From contig DCNF01000017.1 in NCBI GenBank assembly GCA_002322035.1, positions 14,918 to 24,927 on the forward strand: a stretch of 10,010 bases of DNA, given 5' to 3'. Made by a program: the position numbers and the translations under genes. The notes under the pieces are model-generated. The model did not search any database. It was not told where the DNA came from and saw only the letters and a list, made by a program, of their open reading frames with translations. Of the stretch, positions 5,412-10,010 are shown piece after piece. Source of the DNA: Geobacter sp. UBA1603 (GTDB lineage: Bacteria > Desulfobacterota > Desulfuromonadia > Geobacterales > Pseudopelobacteraceae). Positions within the stretch are counted from its first letter, which is position 1. Each line of letters begins with the position of its first letter.

Positions 5412-5993
5412 ATGTTCAAGAAACTGTTTCTGCTTACCCTGCTGATCCTGTCCCTGACCTGCCTGGCGACTGCCGCCGAAAAGCCGGCCGCTAAAAACCC
5501 GGTCGTCCGCATGGAAACAACGCTCGGCACCATCACCATCGAACTGTTTGAAAAAGAAGCGCCGGTCAGCGTCAAGAATTTTCTTGAATACGCCGGCAGC
5601 GGATTTTATGAGAACACCATCTTTCACCGGGTCATCCCCGGCTTCATGGCCCAGGGAGGCGGCTTCACCGCCGACCGCACACAAAAGCCAACCAAAGCCC
5701 CGATCAGGAATGAGGCTGCCAACGGCCTGAAAAACGACCGCGGCACCATCGCCATGGCCCGCACCTCGGCCCCCGACAGCGCCACCTCGCAATTCTTCAT
5801 CAACGTGGTCAATAATGACATGCTGAACCGACCCAAACCAGACGGCTACGGCTACGCCGTATTCGGCAGGGTAACCAAGGGAATGGACGTTGTTGACCGG
5901 ATCGTGAACGCCAAAACCAAGAACGTGAACATGGTCTTCCAGAACCTTCCGGAGCAGCCCATCACCATCACATCAGTCACAATTCAGAAATAG
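5412..5993 (+). CDS. Exported cyclophilin-type peptidyl-prolyl isomerase
   Basis: A 193-residue protein that catalyses cis-trans isomerisation of Xaa-Pro bonds in the periplasm. An N-terminal signal peptide (MFKKLFLLTLLILSLTCLATA) is cut probably before AEKP; its Cys17 does not sit in a proper lipobox, so a lipoprotein is unlikely. The cyclophilin domain (about 30-190) has the catalytic FHRVIPGFMAQGGG with Arg73 and Gln81, then GTIAMARTSAPDSATSQFFINVVNN and YAVFGRVTKGMDVVD. These match bacterial PpiA/PpiB enzymes. The start at 5412 is set by GGAGG at 5401-5405, 6 bases upstream; a longer in-frame start at 5364 would spoil the signal peptide. comF follows after 2 bases, so the two are probably co-transcribed although functionally unlike. 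Confidence 0.95.
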   Translation: MFKKLFLLTLLILSLTCLATAAEKPAAKNPVVRMETTLGTITIELFEKEAPVSVKNFLEYAGSGFYENTIFHRVIPGFMAQGGGFTADRTQKPTKAPIRNEAANGLKNDRGTIAMARTSAPDSATSQFFINVVNNDMLNRPKPDGYGYAVFGRVTKGMDVVDRIVNAKTKNVNMVFQNLPEQPITITSVTIQK

Positions 5994-5995
5994 TT

Positions 5996-6727
5996 GTGAC
6001 TGTGGCGGGAATACGTCAGGCGCTGCTGGATTTTGTGTTCCCGCCGCTTTGTCATCTCTGCCGCCGCCATGTCCCCGACGCCGGGGCGCTGCACATCTGC
6101 GAGCCCTGCCGGACGGAGCTGGCATACATCGGTCAACCGCTCTGCACGATCTGCGGGGAGCCGTTTGCCGGCAGCGGGCCTGATCATCCCTGCGGCACCT
6201 GCCTGACAGATCCCCCCCATTTCGATACGGCCCGGGCTGCCCTGATCCATCAGGGCGGAGCCCGAACCCTGATCCACTCCTTCAAGTACCATCACAAGAC
6301 ACACCTGAAACGCCCCCTGGCCCTGCTGATAACAGAGCGCCTGGCCGACCACGCCCGCCATGCCGCCTGCAACCTGATCCTGCCGGTACCGCTCCACCGC
6401 CGCCGGCTCCGGGAGCGGGGCTTTAACCAGTCACTGCTGCTGGCCGAACAGCTTTCCAGGTGCTGGAACATCCCGTTCGAACGGCAGCTTCTGCGACGAA
6501 CACGCGAGACAATTCCGCAGGCGGAGCTGCATGCCGACCAGCGCCGAAGCAATGTCCGCGAGGCATTTGCCGTCGCCGATCCGGCGATGCTCGCCGGCAG
6601 ACGGGTCATGCTGGTGGACGATGTGATCACTACCGGAAGCACGGCCAACGAGTGTGCCCGTACGCTGAAGCGGGCCGGTGCCCGCGCGGTCTCGGTAATT
6701 GCCGTGGCCCGGGCGGTCAGCGACTGA
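5996..6727 (+). CDS. comF: ComF-family phosphoribosyltransferase-like protein
   Basis: A 243-residue cytoplasmic protein with an N-terminal zinc-binding region and a C-terminal type I phosphoribosyltransferase fold. Eight cysteines in four pairs lie in the first 70 residues (19/22, 35/38, 50/53, 66/69), enough for two zinc sites of the double zinc-ribbon kind. The PRPP-loop motif VMLVDDVITTGSTANEC has the acidic pair Asp208-Asp209. ComF is needed for uptake of transforming DNA in competent bacteria; in species without known competence its homologue (GntX type) is still common and its enzyme substrate is unknown. The GTG start at 5996 is 2 bases after the cyclophilin stop and lacks a good ribosome site; a second GTG at 6002 is also possible. 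No other competence gene is in the window. Confidence 0.93.
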   Translation: MTVAGIRQALLDFVFPPLCHLCRRHVPDAGALHICEPCRTELAYIGQPLCTICGEPFAGSGPDHPCGTCLTDPPHFDTARAALIHQGGARTLIHSFKYHHKTHLKRPLALLITERLADHARHAACNLILPVPLHRRRLRERGFNQSLLLAEQLSRCWNIPFERQLLRRTRETIPQAELHADQRRSNVREAFAVADPAMLAGRRVMLVDDVITTGSTANECARTLKRAGARAVSVIAVARAVSD

Positions 6728-6809
6728 TCACCAGGCCGGGGCAGGACGGTTCAGCAGTATATTTTCATTGGTTATAGAGTCACATTATTGCCGCAGCGAG
6801 TATGTTTTC

Positions 6810-6837
6810 TTGACGCTCCTGCTGTATATGCTATTAC
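6810..6837 (+). promoter_or_regulatory. Promoter of the Rrf2-family regulator gene
   Basis: TTGACG (6810-6815, five of six) and TATTAC (6832-6837) are 16 bases apart, and the -10 is preceded by TGC, an extended -10 element. It lies 35 bases before the ATG in an AT-rich gap of 145 bases after comF. IscR-type regulators often control their own gene, but no clear operator palindrome was recognised here. Confidence 0.55.
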
Positions 6838-6872
6838 TTTCAACCGTACATGCAACCAGACGGGAGATTACC

Positions 6873-7349
6873 ATGCGCCTTTCGACAAAAAGCCGCTACG
6901 GCCTGCGGGCCCTATTTGACATCGCCTACAACTGCGGAGGAGCTCCAGCCCAGATTCAGGACATCTCGCGCCGGCAACAGATATCACCCCGTTATCTGGA
7001 GCAGATTTTCCAGAATCTGAAGCGGGCCGGCATTCTCAAAAGCAAGCGCGGGCCCCAGGGTGGATACTGTCTGGCAAAGAAACCGGAAGAGATAACCGTG
7101 CTCGAAATCCTCAATGCCACCGAGCAGGATGTACTGCTGGTTGACTGCGGCGGAACTACCGGCAAACGCCGCAAACGCAAGAACGAATGCCCCTTTGAGG
7201 GACAGTGCGTCACCCAGACGATCTGGGAAGAGGCCAGCACCCTGCTCAACGGCCTTTTCAGCGGGATGACACTTCAGACCCTGTGCCAGCGCGGCCAGGC
7301 GATGGGGATCCAAAGCGAACTGACCCATAAGGTCATGTACTATATCTAA
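6873..7349 (+). CDS. Rrf2-family transcription regulator, IscR-like with three cysteines
   Basis: A 158-residue winged-helix regulator. The N-terminal MRLSTKSRYGLRALFDIA, recognition-helix region ISPRYLEQIFQNLKRAGIL and wing SKRGPQGGY are hallmark Rrf2/IscR sequence; Glu43, which in E. coli IscR takes part in DNA-sequence choice, is at the same number here. Cys92, Cys106 and Cys112 could bind an iron-sulfur cluster as in IscR (Cys92, 98, 104). The first gap is longer here and holds a very basic loop (KRRKRK, 98-103). An extra Cys66 follows the wing. The start at 6873 has a GGGAG ribosome site 7 to 11 bases upstream and gives the canonical N-terminus; a longer open frame runs back into comF but is not plausible. 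No isc genes follow, so its targets (cluster assembly, cysteine synthesis or others) are not shown by context. Confidence 0.92.
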   Translation: MRLSTKSRYGLRALFDIAYNCGGAPAQIQDISRRQQISPRYLEQIFQNLKRAGILKSKRGPQGGYCLAKKPEEITVLEILNATEQDVLLVDCGGTTGKRRKRKNECPFEGQCVTQTIWEEASTLLNGLFSGMTLQTLCQRGQAMGIQSELTHKVMYYI

Positions 7350-7378
7350 TCCGGCCCCTGCCGGACAACTCTCCCTGC

Positions 7379-7398
7379 AACGCCCCTGACGGGGCGTT
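7379..7398 (+). terminator. Hairpin after the Rrf2 gene, weak terminator
   Basis: An 8-bp stem, AACGCCCC (7379-7386) with GGGGCGTT (7391-7398), has a TGAC loop. It is followed by T-poor sequence (TGACGTTTAA), so it may only partly terminate. A smaller hairpin, CCGGC with GCCGG (7351-7364), sits just before it. Together they separate the regulator from larE but may allow read-through. Confidence 0.5.
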
Positions 7399-7422
7399 TG
7401 ACGTTTAAGAGCGGAGCCGACG

Positions 7423-8226
7423 ATGATGCATCAGAAGCTGGAGCAGCTGCAGCGGCTCGTTTCAGAAACCGGATCGCTGCTGGTGGCCTTTTCCGGAGGA
7501 GTCGATTCGGCCTTTCTTCTTGCCGTTGCCCGCAACGTTCTGGGGGAACGGGCCGCCGCAATAACTGTAGATACCCCGTTCCACAGCCGATGCGAAATCG
7601 ACGGGGCTGACCGCCTGGCTGCCGCCCTTGGGGTGCGCCACCTGAAGATCAAAATCCCCTGGGACGCCCTTCCGGAACTGGTGAACAATCCACCCGAGCG
7701 CTGCTACATCTGCAAAAAAGCAGTTTTCAAGCGCTGCCTGAAAGTATGCAGCGATCAAGGATTTTCCGTCCTTGCCGATGGCAGCAATCTGGATGACCTC
7801 GATGACTACCGACCCGGACGGGCAGCCCTGCGGGAGCTCGGGGTCCGCAGCCCGCTCCTGGAATCAGGGCTGACAAAGCAGGAGATCCGCCAGTTAAGCA
7901 GGGAAATGGGGCTGGAAACCTGGGACAAGCCGGCGCTGGCCTGCCTGATGACCCGCCTGCCCCATGGAGAGACGGTAACCGTGGAGCACCTTCGGAGGAT
8001 CGAGGTATGCGAGGATTTTCTGCGAACCAGCGGCTTTGGCCAGTTGCGGGTGCGGAGCCATGACGACACGGCACGGATCGAAGTGGAGCAGGGGCAGATC
8101 GAACAGTTATGCACTCCGGAGATGAGAGAACGGATCAGCACGCGTTTCCGCTCAGCCGGCTTCAGCAGGGTGACAGTCGATCTCGGCGGGTATCGCTGCG
8201 GCAGCATGAATCCAGGCAGCCCTTGA
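7423..8226 (+). CDS. larE: LarE-type ATP-dependent sulfur transferase
   Basis: A 267-residue cytoplasmic enzyme of the PP-loop ATPase superfamily. LarE adenylates the carboxylates of the pyridinium precursor made by LarB and puts in sulfur, on the way to the nickel-pincer nucleotide cofactor that LarC completes for lactate racemase and relatives. The ATP loop SGGVDS is at residues 24-29, followed by ITVDTPFHSR and the ADGSNLDDLDDYRPGR region (about 113-128). Cys174, in KPALACLMTR, matches the sacrificial Cys176 of Lactobacillus plantarum LarE. A CxxC (Cys94, Cys97 in RCYICKKAVF) is also present, and with Cys174 it would suit the [4Fe-4S]-dependent class. ATG 7423 has GGAG 6 bases upstream; 7426 is a close alternative. 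larB, larC and a racemase gene are not in the window. A cyclase gene starts 7 bases after the stop. Confidence 0.92.
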   Translation: MMHQKLEQLQRLVSETGSLLVAFSGGVDSAFLLAVARNVLGERAAAITVDTPFHSRCEIDGADRLAAALGVRHLKIKIPWDALPELVNNPPERCYICKKAVFKRCLKVCSDQGFSVLADGSNLDDLDDYRPGRAALRELGVRSPLLESGLTKQEIRQLSREMGLETWDKPALACLMTRLPHGETVTVEHLRRIEVCEDFLRTSGFGQLRVRSHDDTARIEVEQGQIEQLCTPEMRERISTRFRSAGFSRVTVDLGGYRCGSMNPGSP

Positions 8227-8233
8227 GGCCCAC

Positions 8234-10010
8234 ATGAAAAATCCTCTGAACAACAGGCAGTTCCGCTTTCTGATCGGCGCAGCAGTGACACTGTTCAGCT
8301 CCCTGATTCTCTGGGGCGACCCGATGGTGCATTCCCTCGTGGAGTCAAAACTTCTCGACCTGCGCTTCAAGGTCAGGGGCGCTGTGCCACCTCCTGACCC
8401 GGTTGTCATCGCCGCCATTGACGAAAAAAGCCTGGCCTCCCTCGGGCGATGGCCATGGGGACGGGATGTCATGGCACGCCTTGTGGACCGGCTGGCAGCA
8501 GCAGACGCCGCCGTAATCGCATTCGACGTCATCTTTCCCGAGGCTGAACCGAACGATCCCCAGTTTGCAGCATCGATACAAAAGGCCGGAAACGTCATCA
8601 TGCCGATGGCGTTCGACTTCCACACAAAGGGCACGCCACAGCCCGATACCGTACTGGAACGGTCCGCCCTGGTTTCGGTCGAAGCCCCCGAATTATTCAG
8701 CACCTACCCTCCGATCATGTCGAGCGGTGTGCTGACCCTGCCGCGACACCAACTCAAGGCCGCAGCCACAGCGCTGGCCCACATCAACATGCTGCCGGAT
8801 GAATTCGACGGAACCCTGCGCTGGGAGGCCCTGCTGCTCGGCTATGACAACTCTCTCTACGCCTCGCTCGGGCTCCGCAGCGCGGCCTTCTTCCTCGGAA
8901 TACCTGACGAACGCATGATCGTGGCGGCTACCCGCGGAATCAAATTGGGCAAAACATATATCCCCACCGACCCGTACGGTCGCATGCCGATCAACTACTA
9001 CGGACCGGCACAGACCTTCACATATCTCTCAATTTCAGACATCCTCGACGGTACCGTCGGCGCAAAAGAGCTCGGCAACCGTATCGTATTTGTCGGTGCA
9101 ACCGCCATCGGCATTTTCGACCTCCGCGTCACCCCTTTTTCAGCAGCCATGCCTGGGGTTGAGAAACACGCCGCCGTGGCGGCCTCCATCCTGCAGAACC
9201 GGCTCATCAGCAAAGCATCGCTGACATCAGACATGGCGATTCTTGCTGCCAGCGGCTTGCTGCTGGCTTTCGCGCTCAGCCGGCTCCGCCTGCTCTGGGG
9301 CGCAACCGCAATGCTTACCTGCATCGGCCTCGCAGCAATCTCCGGATACGTTCTCTTCAGCCGCTCCGGCATCTGGATCAATCTTACCTGCCCCATCGGC
9401 AACTCCCTGCTGATGTTCATGGCCATCACCGCTTGGAACTACGCCTTTGAGGAGCGTTATGCCCGCAGGATACGGGCCATGTTCTCCAGCTATGTCACCC
9501 AGACCATTGTCAACGAACTGATCAGCAACCCCGACATGGCCCGTCTGGGCGGTGAGCGGCGCGAAGTTACGGTGCTCTTTTCCGACATAAAGGGATTCAC
9601 GACCTTTTCAGAACAGCACTCTCCCGAAGAGGTTGTCGCCATCCTCAACGAATACCTGGGCGCCATGACCGATGTCATCCTCAGATGGGAGGGTACTCTG
9701 GACAAATTCATCGGAGACGCCATCGTCGTGTTCTGGGGAGCGCCGATACGGCGCGACAACCATGCCGAACTGGCTCTGCGCTGCGCCCTTGACATGATGG
9801 AGCGCCTCAAGGTGCTTCAGGAGAAGTGGGGTAAAGAGGGCAAACCGCCGATCTCGGCCGGGATCGGCATAAACACCGGCGAAGCGGTCGTCGGCAATAT
9901 CGGCGCCGAAGGGAAGAAGATGGACTACACCGTGATCGGCGATGCCGTCAATCTGGGCGCCCGGGTCGAGTCACTCACCAGGCGCTTCGACTGCAACATA
10001 CTCATCACCG
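8234..10010 (+). CDS. CHASE2-domain adenylate cyclase, class III (3' end outside window)
   Basis: The frame is open from ATG 8234 to the window edge, giving 592 residues. An N-terminal membrane helix (about 12-30) leads to an extracytoplasmic CHASE2 sensor domain (about 35-325), with the family DLRFKVRG, IAAIDEKSLASLGRWPWGRDV and VIAFDVIFPE stretches and the later FVGATAIGIFDLRVTPFS. Three helices follow (about 334-352, 355-378, 383-405), the usual CHASE2 layout. Then comes a class III nucleotide cyclase catalytic domain (from about 445) with metal-binding Asp451 (VLFSDIKGF) and Asp495 (KFIGDAIVVFWG), the adenine-choosing pair Lys491 and Thr566 (YTVIGD), and transition-state Asn573 and Arg577. 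The Lys/Thr pair indicates ATP as substrate and subclass IIIb. It should make cAMP in response to an unknown outside signal. It follows larE by 7 bases, so both may be one transcript. Confidence 0.95.
   Translation, partial: MKNPLNNRQFRFLIGAAVTLFSSLILWGDPMVHSLVESKLLDLRFKVRGAVPPPDPVVIAAIDEKSLASLGRWPWGRDVMARLVDRLAAADAAVIAFDVIFPEAEPNDPQFAASIQKAGNVIMPMAFDFHTKGTPQPDTVLERSALVSVEAPELFSTYPPIMSSGVLTLPRHQLKAAATALAHINMLPDEFDGTLRWEALLLGYDNSLYASLGLRSAAFFLGIPDERMIVAATRGIKLGKTYIPTDPYGRMPINYYGPAQTFTYLSISDILDGTVGAKELGNRIVFVGATAIGIFDLRVTPFSAAMPGVEKHAAVAASILQNRLISKASLTSDMAILAASGLLLAFALSRLRLLWGATAMLTCIGLAAISGYVLFSRSGIWINLTCPIGNSLLMFMAITAWNYAFEERYARRIRAMFSSYVTQTIVNELISNPDMARLGGERREVTVLFSDIKGFTTFSEQHSPEEVVAILNEYLGAMTDVILRWEGTLDKFIGDAIVVFWGAPIRRDNHAELALRCALDMMERLKVLQEKWGKEGKPPISAGIGINTGEAVVGNIGAEGKKMDYTVIGDAVNLGARVESLTRRFDCNILIT

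Noticed and set aside
5458-5464. Lipobox for a lipoprotein form of the cyclophilin at Cys17
   Set aside because: The residues before the Cys (Ser-Leu-Thr) do not fit the usual Leu-Ala/Ser-Gly/Ala pattern, while a normal signal-peptidase I site (ATA before AEK) follows.
4997-5575. 192-codon minus-strand open frame across the kinase end, the repeat and the cyclophilin start
   Set aside because: It spans unrelated features, has no ribosome site or domain, and crosses the inverted repeat.
7398-7403. TTGACG before larE, as a -35 box
   Set aside because: A -10 at 16-18 bases would fall at about the larE start codon (7423). The sequence there does not match a -10.
8152-8703. 183-codon minus-strand open frame over the end of larE and the CHASE2 gene
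   Set aside because: It lies opposite well-supported CHASE2 coding sequence, and the product is low-complexity Ser/Ala/Arg-rich.
1-10010. CRISPR arrays, tRNA or rRNA genes, insertion sequences, phage genes
   Set aside because: I looked for regularly spaced repeats, cloverleaf-like segments, transposase motifs and att-like sites and found none. The two long palindromic repeats are not regularly spaced and carry no gene.

Overview
The window looks like a chromosomal stretch from a high-GC deltaproteobacterium of the Geobacter/Desulfuromonadales type. I infer this from the gene set: a GroEL with a GGM tail, a ferrochelatase, a short HU with a Lys/Ala tail, small secreted Cys-rich Spy-like and PepSY-like proteins next to a two-component system, an IscR-like Rrf2 regulator, LarE and a CHASE2 cyclase. 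Long, GC-rich, palindrome-centred intergenic repeats also fit. The assignment comes from recognition, not from a database search. All genes but one (HU) read on the + strand.

Layout. 1-207: the 3' end of groEL. 208-416: its trailer, holding an imperfect inverted repeat of about 100 bp, a cluster of short AT-rich palindromes and a rho-independent terminator. 467-1739: a small cupin gene and the ferrochelatase gene hemH, 1 base apart and probably co-transcribed. 1767-1787: a strong hairpin between the convergent hemH and HU genes; its U-tract lies on the HU side. 1817-2119 (-): HU. 2120-2291: a divergent promoter region with a perfect 10-bp tandem repeat over the -35 of the rightward promoter. 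2292-5209: a four-gene unit of a Spy/CpxP-like secreted protein with seven cysteines, a secreted PepSY-like protein with three cysteines, an OmpR-family response regulator and a HAMP-type sensor histidine kinase. 5245-5367: a second long inverted repeat. 5412-6727: an exported cyclophilin and a ComF-family phosphoribosyltransferase, 2 bases apart. 6873-7349: a three-cysteine Rrf2/IscR-type regulator with its own promoter. 7423-10010: larE, and 7 bases later a CHASE2-adenylate cyclase that runs off the window.

How the genes work together. The most coherent module is 2204-5209. It resembles enterobacterial envelope-stress systems in which an OmpR-family pair controls a periplasmic Spy/CpxP chaperone or metal sensor, but here regulator and target sit in one apparent operon and two small Cys-rich exported proteins come first. 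The tandem repeat at the promoter is a good candidate for the regulator's own binding site. The other genes are mostly housekeeping (protein folding, haem synthesis, chromosome packaging) or single accessory enzymes and regulators. I see no mobile element, phage gene, CRISPR array, tRNA or rRNA.
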